A DNA stretch of 64,000 nt from Amphibacillus jilinensis Y1 (GTDB lineage: Bacteria > Bacillota > Bacilli > Bacillales > Amphibacillaceae): contig NZ_JH976434.1 of assembly GCF_000306965.1 (NCBI RefSeq), positions 1,248,619 to 1,312,618 of the forward strand, in the 5' to 3' direction. Position numbers and translations under genes: made by a program. This document shows, piece after piece, positions 23,466-31,637 of this stretch. Within the stretch, counting starts at the first letter, position 1. Each line of letters begins with the position of its first letter. The notes beneath the pieces were generated by a model. It ran no database searches, was not told the origin of the DNA, and worked only from the letters and a program-made list of their open reading frames with translations.

Positions 23466-24716
23466 TTATTTCGATTGTTCAAATAACCACGTTTTCATCT
23501 CTTGATCTTGTAAAGCTGGTACCCAAGAAAAATGGCCAATTGGTAAGATTGTTTCTTCCTCATATTCTGTATAGTTAAATGTTGTAGCATCATGTTGATC
23601 AGCTAATTCCGCCAGTTCTCTAATATTATCTGGTGTGACAACAAAATCATCTGCAGCATGGAACGCCCAAATAGGCATATCAAAATACGTATCCAAATGC
23701 TCCTGATCAACCGGTGCAATATTATCGTCATCTATCGCTTCAAAATGAGTGGTCCCCGCTATCGGAACGGCAGCTGCAAAGAAAGATGGATAATTTTCAA
23801 TAAGTCGCCAAGTACCAATCGCCCCCTGAGATATACCGACAATATATATCCGATCTTGATCAATTGGATAATCCTCTACAGTTGCATCAACCAACTCTTT
23901 TACTGTACTGTTCCGAGGTTCATCTCCCCAAATAAAAAATTCTTCACCGTCTATCGGTGCTTGAGGTGCTAGGACATAAGCTGGATTTTGCGATTGTTGC
24001 TCAGGGCGAGCCCAGACCACCGCTCCCTCGTTACCTAATAGATTCACTTGATTGCCTGCTCCCCTTTCACCATTTCCATGTAAAAAGACAATAAGGGGAT
24101 AGCTCGCTTCTTCTTCTAAGTCAGGCTCAAATAAGTAATAATCTAAATGCTGGTCAGTTGAAGACGTAAATTCATGATGTTGAAAATCCTCAACGACTGT
24201 TTGATACTGAGTTTCTATTTGTTGGCCTTCTTCAGGACCCGCTAATATGGTGTTACCATCTATTTCAACAGCTTCGTTAATTAAAGCGTAGTTAAGTTCT
24301 TGTCTAGTATTATACGCCGCTTCTTCATCATATATTAATGTCCCCGCTTCTTCATCGTCTGAATCAAGTTCAATAATAAGGTATTCTCCACTACTTGGCT
24401 GCTCAGACAAGCCAAGCTCATTATGGGTATAAACAGAAACGATCGTTCGTTCTAACTGACCTTCTTCAGTTTCTAATACAACTTGAAACGAATCATTGGC
24501 TAATTCAGTTTCGTTTATTTCTTCTCCAAGATCAATAGCAACACCATCAACTACTTCACCATAAGGTTGTACAGAGGTTAATAACGTTAACATATCACTA
24601 GTCAGTTCAATATTCATTTCTTGTTCATCACCTTCACCGTTATTCGCTTGACACCCGATTAGCAATAGAGTCGCACTGAATAAAATGACCATCAACCCTT
24701 GAATATTTTTAATCAT
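23466..24716 (-). CDS. Esterase lipoprotein, alpha/beta-hydrolase (prolyl-oligopeptidase-like carboxylesterase)
   Basis: A 416-residue lipoprotein with a signal and lipobox LLLIGC (Cys near residue 22), so it is extracellular and membrane-anchored. An N-terminal acidic domain of about 170 residues precedes an alpha/beta hydrolase: HGNGERGAGNQVNLLG (oxyanion region), nucleophile GISQGAIGTW (Ser) and C-terminal GHFSWVPA (His). The family includes feruloyl and acetyl esterases and dipeptidyl hydrolases. A role in releasing groups from plant polysaccharides would suit the sugar genes but is inference. It is a single-gene unit. Confidence 0.8.
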   Translation of the reverse strand: MIKNIQGLMVILFSATLLLIGCQANNGEGDEQEMNIELTSDMLTLLTSVQPYGEVVDGVAIDLGEEINETELANDSFQVVLETEEGQLERTIVSVYTHNELGLSEQPSSGEYLIIELDSDDEEAGTLIYDEEAAYNTRQELNYALINEAVEIDGNTILAGPEEGQQIETQYQTVVEDFQHHEFTSSTDQHLDYYLFEPDLEEEASYPLIVFLHGNGERGAGNQVNLLGNEGAVVWARPEQQSQNPAYVLAPQAPIDGEEFFIWGDEPRNSTVKELVDATVEDYPIDQDRIYIVGISQGAIGTWRLIENYPSFFAAAVPIAGTTHFEAIDDDNIAPVDQEHLDTYFDMPIWAFHAADDFVVTPDNIRELAELADQHDATTFNYTEYEEETILPIGHFSWVPALQDQEMKTWLFEQSK

Positions 24717-24786
24717 AAACGAATTCTCCTTATCTTCTGTTGTGATTGGATAATGTTTGATTTGATTGGACGCGTTAAAACCGAGA

Positions 24787-24938
24787 CTTCCAATTAATGA
24801 GAAAGAACGAAACGCCCACTGATTGGAAGTTTAGTGAATCCGGACATGAGCGTCCGTTAACTCCCGTGCACCTTAATAGATTATGTTTGCTTTCTATTTT
24901 GAGCCGGGTTTTTTACGGACAGTTATCTGTGATAAGTT
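24787..24938 (+). repeat. Intergenic repeat copy (complete)
   Basis: Has TTAGTGAATCCGGACATGAGCG in the middle, TTTCTATTTTGAGCCGGG on the descending arm and TTTTACGGACAGTTATCTGT at the end. The hairpin-1 arms CCAATTAATG/CACTGATTGG differ from the reference on both sides but still mostly pair. It lies upstream of the esterase gene. Confidence 0.85.
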
Positions 24939-24980
24939 TACACTAACGTGGTCATCCTATAATTGAATACAACGCCTAAA

Positions 24981-25010
24981 AACATTATTTAATTTGAATC
25001 AAATAATGTT
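24981..25010 (-). terminator. Hairpin with minus-strand T run, no assigned gene
   Basis: AACATTATTT and AAATAATGTT pair perfectly around 10 bases. On the minus strand it is followed by TTTTT. No intact gene ends here. A short open frame without a good start ends at 25009 (see findings). The rest of 24939-25173 has nothing else that I can name. Confidence 0.5.
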
Positions 25011-25173
25011 AACTATCTACCCCCCTTCCTTTTTCATGACTTTCCCTTTTCATGCGCAACTCGGCGATTGCTGTTTTATCTTTATATAGAAATCTTATTG
25101 GTTAAGCGCTTTCATTTAAAGTTAATCCTTTTCCTGAAGTAGTGGAAAATAATTGTTTAGCTGTTTTTTAAAC

Positions 25174-25227
25174 ATAGAATGAACCTTCAATCAGTAGGCT
25201 GTTCGGACGTTTACCCGTGATAAAAGA
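25174..25227 (+). repeat. Mini-copy of the intergenic repeat (both ends, centre deleted)
   Basis: GAATGAACCTTCAATCAGTAGG is joined directly to TTCGGACGTTTACCCGTGATAAAA, keeping the two ends of the element in about 54 bases. It could be a deletion between short repeats. Confidence 0.75.
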
Positions 25228-25330
25228 CATGCCAAGGCAACTCGAATTCGCTCACGTATTTAGTAAATGAATTAGCTTATCTTTCCCTTGATAACCGCCT
25301 TCCACCTCTTTATTGAACTTTCCTAACGTC

Positions 25331-25375
25331 AAAAAAGATTGAACAAATCGTTAATCAGCGTGTTCAATCTTTTAT
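25331..25375 (-). terminator. Terminator of the GNAT pair
   Basis: AAAAGATTGAACA (25333-25345) and TGTTCAATCTTTT (25361-25373) are a perfect 13-bp stem with flanking T/A runs, 26 bases beyond the GNAT stop at 25401. Confidence 0.85.
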
Positions 25376-25400
25376 TCATATGCTCTATTTTATAGTCTTG

Positions 25401-26192
25401 TTAGCGATAAAGTACCCAATAACCTATATCCTCAAATCCTAATTTTTTATAGATTTTTCCTGCATCAGGATTATCATAAAATAAGCAAAGTTCCTTCCCC
25501 TCATTTATCAAATCGTTAATGGCTTTGGTCAAACATTGTGTCGCTAATCCACGTCCCATGTAGTGTTGATCTGTTGCTACTGCTACAATCATAGCCGAAC
25601 AACTGTTTTCAGCAACAGTAGAAACCGTTGAGACCACCTTTCCTTCAGCCTCAATAAAATACCCTCGACCAACACCTTGCTCAATATCCCGCTTTTTCGT
25701 CTTAACATTTATCGATTCTCTTGAGTCTGCAAACTCTGGAATACTTTGCATGAAAGCTACCCATCTTTCTAAATCACCTTCTTGGAGGTGCTTTACCTCA
25801 CTTAAATCAATATCACCAAGCTGACTCGTCGTCGTACACTTAGCATAATAAAGCAAACGTTGTTGACGATTCTCTAAGGCAAGATGAGGAATGACTTGGT
25901 TCGTTATCGCTTGTAAGCCTGATAAAATCGGCCTCTGTACAGCTTGATTGATAATATCTGCAAAGCCTTTTGCGTCAAATGTTGTTAAGCTAAACGGAAT
26001 ATAATTATCTTCATATCTTAATAGAACAGCTCGTAAATGCCCTTGATCATCAAAATCGCCCCAGACCTCTTGAAAACGTTGTTGATAACCAAAAGCCTCA
26101 ATGTCACCAATTATAAATAGATTTTCTGCCGGCTTTTTCATTATCAAAGCTTGTACAGCTTGATTATCTGCTTCTGTTAATTTACGAATCAT
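25401..26192 (-). CDS. GNAT-family acetyltransferase, second of a tandem pair
   Basis: A 263-residue protein with an N-terminal non-catalytic half and a C-terminal GNAT domain: STVAENSCSAMIVAVATDQHYMGRGLATQCLTKAI-type acetyl-CoA site (R-G-L-A) and LCLFYDNPDAGKIYKKLGFEDIG. It is a clear paralogue of the gene at 26229-27017, with matching motifs such as DFDDQGHLRAVL versus DFDQDGKLRAVL. The gap between them is 36 bases, so they form one operon. The substrate is unknown. Confidence 0.85.
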   Translation of the reverse strand: MIRKLTEADNQAVQALIMKKPAENLFIIGDIEAFGYQQRFQEVWGDFDDQGHLRAVLLRYEDNYIPFSLTTFDAKGFADIINQAVQRPILSGLQAITNQVIPHLALENRQQRLLYYAKCTTTSQLGDIDLSEVKHLQEGDLERWVAFMQSIPEFADSRESINVKTKKRDIEQGVGRGYFIEAEGKVVSTVSTVAENSCSAMIVAVATDQHYMGRGLATQCLTKAINDLINEGKELCLFYDNPDAGKIYKKLGFEDIGYWVLYR

Positions 26193-26228
26193 CTTTCTCC
26201 ACTCCCTTTGTTATCTTATTTGTTCGTT

Positions 26229-27017
26229 TTATTGATACATCAGCCAGCGGCCGACATGTTGATAGCCTAATTTGTCATAGAGCTTTCCAGCAATCGGATT
26301 ATCATAAAAGAGATAGAGTGACTTGCCTTCTGATAGAACATCACGCATTAATTGAGCGAGACAGATCGTTGCCAATCCTTGCCCTGTAAAATTAGGATGC
26401 GTACCGACTGCCGATATCATGGCAGAATGATCATTTTCTAAAGCTGTAGAAGCCGTCGCTACCATTTGATTATTTTGATTTATACAGTAACAACGCGAAA
26501 GACCTCGCTCAAGGTCACTTCGTTTTGCATCAATCCGAGCTGATGAACCTTGAAATTCAGGGATCTGATCAAGTAACCCAGCTAATCGCTCAACTTCTGA
26601 TGGTGCTAATTTATTGATCTGATCGGTTTTATTAGACGTGGTCAAATCGGCCAATCTGGTGCATCTAGCAAAATAGAGATGATCAAATCTATTGGTCAAG
26701 CGCTTGAGATAAGGTGCAATTGGAGCAACTACCGATTCTAAGCCAAACAACATCGTACGATTTTGTTCAGCATTAATAATTTCTGCAAAACCTTTTGCAT
26801 CATAAGCACCAACAGAAAATGGGATGAAGCGTGTGTGGGCACGCCACAAGACCGCTCGTAGCTTTCCATCCTGATCAAAGTCCCCCCACCCCAATTGATC
26901 ACTATCCTGATAGCGATAGGCATCCAGACAACCGCGAATAAATAAATTTTCTATCGGTTTATGATTCAAAAGTAATTCGACTTGAACACCGTTAGCCTCA
27001 GTTAATTTTTTTATCAT
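26229..27017 (-). CDS. GNAT-family acetyltransferase, first of a tandem pair
   Basis: A 262-residue paralogue of the next gene, with FIRGCLDAYRYQDSDQLGWGDFDQ in the N-terminal half and the acetyl-CoA motif FTGQGLATICLAQL in the C-terminal half, followed by LYLFYDNPIAGKLYDKLGYQHVG. The longest frame starts at 27059, but AAGGAG lies upstream of the ATG at 27017 and both paralogues then begin alike (MIKKLTEAN / MIRKLTEAD). The tandem arrangement indicates a local duplication. Confidence 0.85.
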   Translation of the reverse strand: MIKKLTEANGVQVELLLNHKPIENLFIRGCLDAYRYQDSDQLGWGDFDQDGKLRAVLWRAHTRFIPFSVGAYDAKGFAEIINAEQNRTMLFGLESVVAPIAPYLKRLTNRFDHLYFARCTRLADLTTSNKTDQINKLAPSEVERLAGLLDQIPEFQGSSARIDAKRSDLERGLSRCYCINQNNQMVATASTALENDHSAMISAVGTHPNFTGQGLATICLAQLMRDVLSEGKSLYLFYDNPIAGKLYDKLGYQHVGRWLMYQ

Positions 27018-27209
27018 GTATGAAGCTCTCCTTAAATTTATCTTATTTAATAATGGCACTTCGACTTTATTTTTACAACGCTTTTTTTTAGAACAGGTGA
27101 TTCAATAGGTGCATACCTAACAAACCTTAGAACTAATAACTGATAGTTAGGAGAAAGCCTGCCTTATATGCTAAAATAACTGTAATAGCAAAAGAATGGA
27201 GGTTAAAAT

Positions 27210-27467
27210 ATGAAAAATAAAAATTGGGAAGACATTTTCTTGTTTATCATAAGTATATTGCCATTAACATTAATATTGTATGGTGCTTTAGATATTTTTA
27301 CGACTGGTAGCCAAGTTGGTCTTCGTTACATCTACATAGGTGTTATTGCTATGTTAATCTACATGCAATATTTAGAAAGAAAATTAAAAATCGGTCTTAA
27401 AGCTTCTATTTTACGTGTGTTGATTGGTATGGCTGTATTTGTGTTACTTGTCTTTTTAGTAAATTAA
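27210..27467 (+). CDS. Small membrane protein (85 residues, three TM segments)
   Basis: Hydrophobic stretches FLFIISILPLTLILYGALDIF, YIYIGVIAMLIYMQYL and VLIGMAVFVLLVFLV suggest three membrane passes. GGAGG precedes the ATG. No known family is recognised. It lies 42 bases upstream of the Lin0512-family gene, so the two may be co-transcribed. Confidence 0.7.
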   Translation: MKNKNWEDIFLFIISILPLTLILYGALDIFTTGSQVGLRYIYIGVIAMLIYMQYLERKLKIGLKASILRVLIGMAVFVLLVFLVN

Positions 27468-27509
27468 TCATTTCCCGGGAAATGACCACAAATTTAGGAG
27501 GAGATCGTA

Positions 27510-27869
27510 ATGGATAAAATTATTTTTGTTGAGACAGGCGTTGGGATTGATACACATGGACAAGATGTGACAAAGGCATCGATTCGAGCAGTAGAAAACG
27601 CGATTCATTATAATTCAATGCCCGGTATCAAAGATTACTTGCCAGACCAATCATTACATAACATGAAAGTTAACATTGTCTTAGCTGTTCCCGCTGACAA
27701 AGAGCAATTAGATGTGAATAAAGTCAAAAATGAAATTCCATACGGTGAAGTCACAATCGAGATTGTTGACGGAGGTTTGGCAACGACAAGTGGCATCGTA
27801 TTAGAAGAGCAAGCGGATAAAAATGATCTCATGTATGTCGTAAATGCTGCTGTTCAAGTAGGCTATTAA
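27510..27869 (+). CDS. Lin0512-family protein
   Basis: A 119-residue protein with FVETGVGIDTHGQDVTKASIRAVENAI at the start and IVDGGLATTSGIVLEEQ near the end, the conserved marks of the Lin0512 family (PF09585) of unknown function. GGAGGAG precedes the ATG. The small alpha/beta fold and the conserved Asp-Thr-His-Gly suggest a ligand-binding role, but none is established. Confidence 0.85.
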   Translation: MDKIIFVETGVGIDTHGQDVTKASIRAVENAIHYNSMPGIKDYLPDQSLHNMKVNIVLAVPADKEQLDVNKVKNEIPYGEVTIEIVDGGLATTSGIVLEEQADKNDLMYVVNAAVQVGY

Positions 27870-27975
27870 GTAGAAAAAGAGGATAGTCATATAGCAGATT
27901 CCCCACAGAAAATTTCGCATATTTTCGTAGAAGTGCACAGAAATAAATCGCTCTAAATTTATTAGTTAACCCATA

Positions 27976-28031
27976 GATAAGAAAAGCTCACTTTCGCCAC
28001 TCCTTTAGCGAATCGGTTAGCTTTTCTTATC
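27976..28031. terminator. Long bidirectional terminator-like hairpin
   Basis: GATAAGAAAAGCT (27976-27988) and AGCTTTTCTTATC (28019-28031) are a perfect 13-bp outer stem, with an inner CGC/GCG pair. It probably ends the Lin0512 transcript. From 28032 to 28266 I see nothing further. Confidence 0.7.
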
Positions 28032-28266
28032 CTTGGTATTTTAACCCTTTTGATTGAGATTTCACACTTAACATAAAAAATGTTGGTTAAACATCACTAT
28101 TTTACTACAGCTAATACGTCTACATACGCCACCATGTTTAAAAATAACTACACCTGTTGATATCTTTTATTCTTTTAGCCATGATTACATGACATATTGT
28201 TCACTACTGTAATGGCAACAGCAACATGCTGCTTAGAACGTTTACATCCACTCCTTTCCTTTCGCT

Positions 28267-28296
28267 AACATAACTGAACCTTCAATCAATAAGGAA
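28267..28296 (+). repeat. Intergenic repeat fragment (5' end only)
   Basis: ATAACTGAACCTTCAATCAAT matches the first part of the repeat family. The remainder is absent. Confidence 0.5.
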
Positions 28297-28317
28297 TAAC
28301 ATCTAGTATAGCTTAAG

Positions 28318-28590
28318 TTATCCACATGGTTATGCACACATGATACGATTTATTAATTATTAACGCCTTTTCAACAAGATATTCACACCTTCTCCACAAA
28401 AATTTACGTTCACTTCATAACCTATTAATTTATATAGTATTAGAATATTTGTTCTCTACTATATATAGAAAGTTACACACAATGTTATGCACAACCTGTG
28501 CATAACATTGTGGTTTATACACAAAAAAGCAACGTATTTAGCTTAATTAAGCAAAATACGTTGCCATTCATGCTACTATTGTGTGGATAA
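28318..28590. other. DnaA-box cluster beside htrA
   Basis: Six exact TTATNCACA boxes lie in 273 bases: 28318-28326 (TTATCCACA), 28330-28338 and 28485-28493 (TTATGCACA), 28497-28505 (same, minus strand), 28515-28523 (TTATACACA) and 28582-28590 (TTATCCACA, minus strand, inside the htrA 3' end). Further boxes with one mismatch are at 28379, 28390 and 28473. The two inner TTATGCACA boxes sit in a perfect 15-bp inverted repeat (28478-28492 / 28498-28512). AT-rich DNA lies between the groups. B. subtilis has origin-proximal DnaA-binding clusters outside oriC, one of which, as I recall, is near yydA in the same neighbourhood. Confidence 0.75.
28523..28564 (-). terminator. Terminator of the wal-htrA operon
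   Basis: GCAACGTATTT (28529-28539) pairs with AAATACGTTGC (28554-28564), with an inner GCTTAA/TTAAGC. On the minus strand it is followed by TTTTTTGTG. It lies 12 bases past the htrA stop and overlaps the DnaA-box cluster. Confidence 0.85.
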
Positions 28591-29820
28591 CTCTACTGTC
28601 GTTTTATTTCGCTCTCCATCTCGATAATAGGTAATCTCCATTTCCTGACCAGGTTGTTTTTCTTGATAAAGATGTTTTCGTAAATCAACAATCGTATAAA
28701 TAGGATCCCCATCTAGTTCTGTAATTACATCATATGTTTCAAGTCCCGCTTCATCCGCTGGAGAAAATGGTTCAACACTTTGAATATAAATACCACCATC
28801 AACATCGTTAGGAAGCTCGAGACTTCTCCGCCATTCTGTTTGCGGTATATCCGTTAATGAATACGCCTCTACGCCAAGAAAGGCGCGCGTCATTTGTCCT
28901 GTTTCCTCTAACTCCTGCATCACCGGTATCGCCTCATCAATCGGAATAGCAAAGCCGATCCCTTCAACAGCTGACTCGGCAATCTTCATCGAATTAATGC
29001 CTATCAATTGCCCTGACATATTAATTAGCGCACCGCCACTATTTCCAGGATTGATCGCTGCATCTGTCTGAATAACTTCAGTTTGCCAATCGGCTCGACC
29101 ATCACCACTAAAATCTTGTGGGATCGCACGCTGTGTTCCACTAATAATACCTTGCGTGACAGATCCAGATAAATCAAGACCTAAAGGATTTCCGATCGCA
29201 ATCACGGGTTCACCGACTTTTGTTAATTCTGAATTACCAAATTCAATCACCACATCTACTTCGCTAGCGTCAATCTCTAATACCGCTAAATCAGTAAACA
29301 TATCTGACCCTTTTAATTCTGCCATCAATCGTGTACCGTCTTCTAATATCACTTCGATTTGACTCGCACCCTCAATTACATGATGGTTGGTTACAATATA
29401 AGCACGGTCCCCTTCTTGTCGGTAAATAACACCAGAACCTGTCCCCCCATCATACGCCTCTTGCTCCCAGAAATTAAAACTTTGTGTTTGAATATTTTCC
29501 ACACCTACAACGGCTGGAATAACATCTTCAACAATTGCGGTTACCTGTGTTGAAATATCAACGTTAACAGGCGTTAAACGATTAAGCATCTCTGCATGAT
29601 TCGTTGTTTGGTCTGCCCCTTGATCAGAGGCTTCCTCTTGTTCAGGAATGACATAAAACTGATAAGGTAACCAATTTGTTTCAACTATTTTTGGTAAGGC
29701 AACAGCAAATAAAAACGCACCTAATGCTATACCAATCAATAAGTACAATAACCAATATGGGCGATTTTTACGGTAAAGCCCACGCCTTTTCTTTGAGGTG
29801 CCATCATCAAAATACACCAT
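28576..29820 (-). CDS. htrA: HtrA/DegP-like membrane-anchored serine protease
   Basis: A 414-residue S1C protease. There is one membrane anchor (WLLYLLIGIALGAFLFAVAL, about 23-42), a trypsin-like domain with His in VTNHHVIEG, Asp in FTDLAVLEI and Ser in INPGNSGGALIN, and a C-terminal PDZ domain starting near ADEAGLETYDVITELDG. It handles misfolded envelope proteins, with the protease domain outside the cell. The position after walJ matches the B. subtilis yycJ-htrC order. The gene is the last of the WalRK operon, before a terminator and the DnaA-box cluster. Confidence 0.92.
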   Translation of the reverse strand: MVYFDDGTSKKRRGLYRKNRPYWLLYLLIGIALGAFLFAVALPKIVETNWLPYQFYVIPEQEEASDQGADQTTNHAEMLNRLTPVNVDISTQVTAIVEDVIPAVVGVENIQTQSFNFWEQEAYDGGTGSGVIYRQEGDRAYIVTNHHVIEGASQIEVILEDGTRLMAELKGSDMFTDLAVLEIDASEVDVVIEFGNSELTKVGEPVIAIGNPLGLDLSGSVTQGIISGTQRAIPQDFSGDGRADWQTEVIQTDAAINPGNSGGALINMSGQLIGINSMKIAESAVEGIGFAIPIDEAIPVMQELEETGQMTRAFLGVEAYSLTDIPQTEWRRSLELPNDVDGGIYIQSVEPFSPADEAGLETYDVITELDGDPIYTIVDLRKHLYQEKQPGQEMEITYYRDGERNKTTVELSTQ

Positions 29821-29871
29821 ACGATCATCCCCTTTTTGCCACTGTAACTAGTTTACCACAATCGCTAAAAA

Positions 29872-30669
29872 CTAAACGACTTGATAAAGCGGTGTAGGTG
29901 TAGTAGGGTCCGTATCATGAATCTCTAGTCTATCATGAATCGGAAAGCCCACTTCTTGCAAATGATTTTCTACTGACATGCGTGCTAATTCCTTAATATT
30001 ATTATCCTTGCTTAAATGTGCCAAGTATATACGCTTCGTTTGATTGCCTATGATATCTTCTAACGCTACAGCACAGTCATCATTAGAGACATGACCGTAA
30101 TCACCGAGAATCCGTCGTTTCACATTCCATGGATATCGCCCCATTTGTAACATCGAAACATCATGATTTGCTTCGAAAATGAGCGCATCGGCATGCTCTA
30201 CGGTTTTTTTAATTCGCTCTGAAACATAGCCTAAGTCGGTCACTAAAGCCACTTTTTTGTCGTGATGATGAAACGTGAAAAACATTGGTTCTGCCGCATC
30301 ATGAGAAACCCCAAAAGATTCAACGTCAAGGTCACCAAAACACTTGACTTGTTCCGTCTCAAAAGTGAATTTCTGATCTAATGATAACTTGCCTAGACTT
30401 CCTTCCATGGCTTTCCATGTCTTCTCATTGGCATAGATCGGTAAATTGTACTTACGCGCAATAATACCAAGCCCTTTAATATGATCGCTATGTTCATGCG
30501 TAACAAGAATTCGCGAGAGTTGTGTAGGGTCAATTTTCGCTTCATGAAAAAGTCGATCCAATTGCTTGCCGCTTAACCCTGCGTCTACTAAAATTTTTTC
30601 GTTTTCTGTGCCAATATAAAAAGCATTGCCTGTACTCCCTGAGGCAAGTACTGAAAAGCTTAATGTCAT
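29872..30669 (-). CDS. walJ: WalJ (YycJ) metallo-beta-lactamase-fold hydrolase
   Basis: A 265-residue MBL-fold protein with [15 protein letters not shown] at the start and the metal motif [11 protein letters not shown] (His-x-His-x-Asp-His), then GVSHDAAEP and [11 protein letters not shown] supplying the other ligands. It is the conserved last member of the walRKHI-J cluster, thought to act as a nuclease or in coordinating division with replication. Its ATG overlaps the walI stop by 4 bases. Confidence 0.93.
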   Translation of the reverse strand: MTLSFSVLASGSTGNAFYIGTENEKILVDAGLSGKQLDRLFHEAKIDPTQLSRILVTHEHSDHIKGLGIIARKYNLPIYANEKTWKAMEGSLGKLSLDQKFTFETEQVKCFGDLDVESFGVSHDAAEPMFFTFHHHDKKVALVTDLGYVSERIKKTVEHADALIFEANHDVSMLQMGRYPWNVKRRILGDYGHVSNDDCAVALEDIIGNQTKRIYLAHLSKDNNIKELARMSVENHLQEVGFPIHDRLEIHDTDPTTPTPLYQVV

Positions 30670-31637
30670 TCTGATTCCACCTCAGTTATATTATGATAAA
30701 TCCCGATTAAAGACTGTTTAATTGTATTTAAAAGAGCCTCTGATTGCTCTTCTTCTTCTTCCTCATCTACCTCTAAGTTGTAATAAACCAAATTGTCTTC
30801 TTCCGCTTGATCAAGCAAGTCAATAAATTCAACCAGAACATCAGCATAAAATTCATTATTACGTGAATAATCATGACCTTCAATTGCATTAATAAACTGA
30901 TGGTCATTTCCATTTACTTCAATATCCCAAGTTGGATTTAATAATTGCTCGCCATTAGGTAACGAAACAAGGTTATGGTAGCCTAAATTCACATTTGTAA
31001 TTTCATCGCCAGTTTGTAAGGAATTCGTATGATGATAAAGTCGGTAAACTGCATCGTATTGTTGAATTAAGTTTTGTTCCTCATCATCTTCTTCGCCTTT
31101 AACTAAACGTGTTTGAACATATTGTGTCATATCACCATCACCATTTAATTGCACAAGTAATAGCGCATTCTCATTAAAAAAAACAGGGTGCTCAAAGTGT
31201 TGGAAGAACACTAAAACATTAGCAGATTCAATTTCACCCCAGTAACTATATGAACCCCCATTAAACACGTATTGACTAAATAATTCTAGGTATTCATTTT
31301 CTTCCTCAATATTAATCGAAACCGGCTCATCAAATCTCGAAAAGAGATAGTGATCATCAACCACTATTGACTGTTGATTCGGCAAATCCTCTAATGATCC
31401 CATGCCTTCTGTATTGTAATTAAAGCTATTGGCATAAAGTAAAGGCGCTGTATAACTTTCATCAGAAAGTATATTAAGCCCATTAATATTAAATTCTAAT
31501 TCTTCCTCTCTTGATGTCTCCGGAATAAAAGAAAGATCTTCTTCTTGTCGATCTAACAGCTGACGAACAAGGAAAATATTTAAAACCAAGAAGCATATAA
31601 TAAATAGTGTTTTAATTTGTCCCCACTGCACTATCAT
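30666..31637 (-). CDS. walI: WalI (YycI), regulator of WalK
   Basis: A 323-residue membrane-anchored extracytoplasmic protein with one N-terminal segment ([22 protein letters not shown]) and an acidic exterior with a glutamate-rich stretch near 295-305 (VDEEEEEEQ). Together with WalH it holds the WalK sensor in check in Bacillus. The call rests on position between walH and walJ and on the fold layout, as sequence conservation of this family is low. It overlaps walH by 26 bases. Confidence 0.88.
   Translation of the reverse strand: MIVQWGQIKTLFIICFLVLNIFLVRQLLDRQEEDLSFIPETSREEELEFNINGLNILSDESYTAPLLYANSFNYNTEGMGSLEDLPNQQSIVVDDHYLFSRFDEPVSINIEEENEYLELFSQYVFNGGSYSYWGEIESANVLVFFQHFEHPVFFNENALLLVQLNGDGDMTQYVQTRLVKGEEDDEEQNLIQQYDAVYRLYHHTNSLQTGDEITNVNLGYHNLVSLPNGEQLLNPTWDIEVNGNDHQFINAIEGHDYSRNNEFYADVLVEFIDLLDQAEEDNLVYYNLEVDEEEEEEQSEALLNTIKQSLIGIYHNITEVESE

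Noticed and set aside
25401-27017. A single fused or frameshifted gene for the two GNAT proteins
   Set aside because: Each has its own ribosome site, start and complete GNAT domain. They are two full paralogues in tandem.
28318-28590. Chromosomal replication origin (oriC)
   Set aside because: The box cluster is rich, but dnaA, dnaN, rpmH and the soj/spo0J region are not in the window. The neighbourhood is the wal/htrA end of the origin-proximal block, where a secondary DnaA-binding cluster is the simpler reading.
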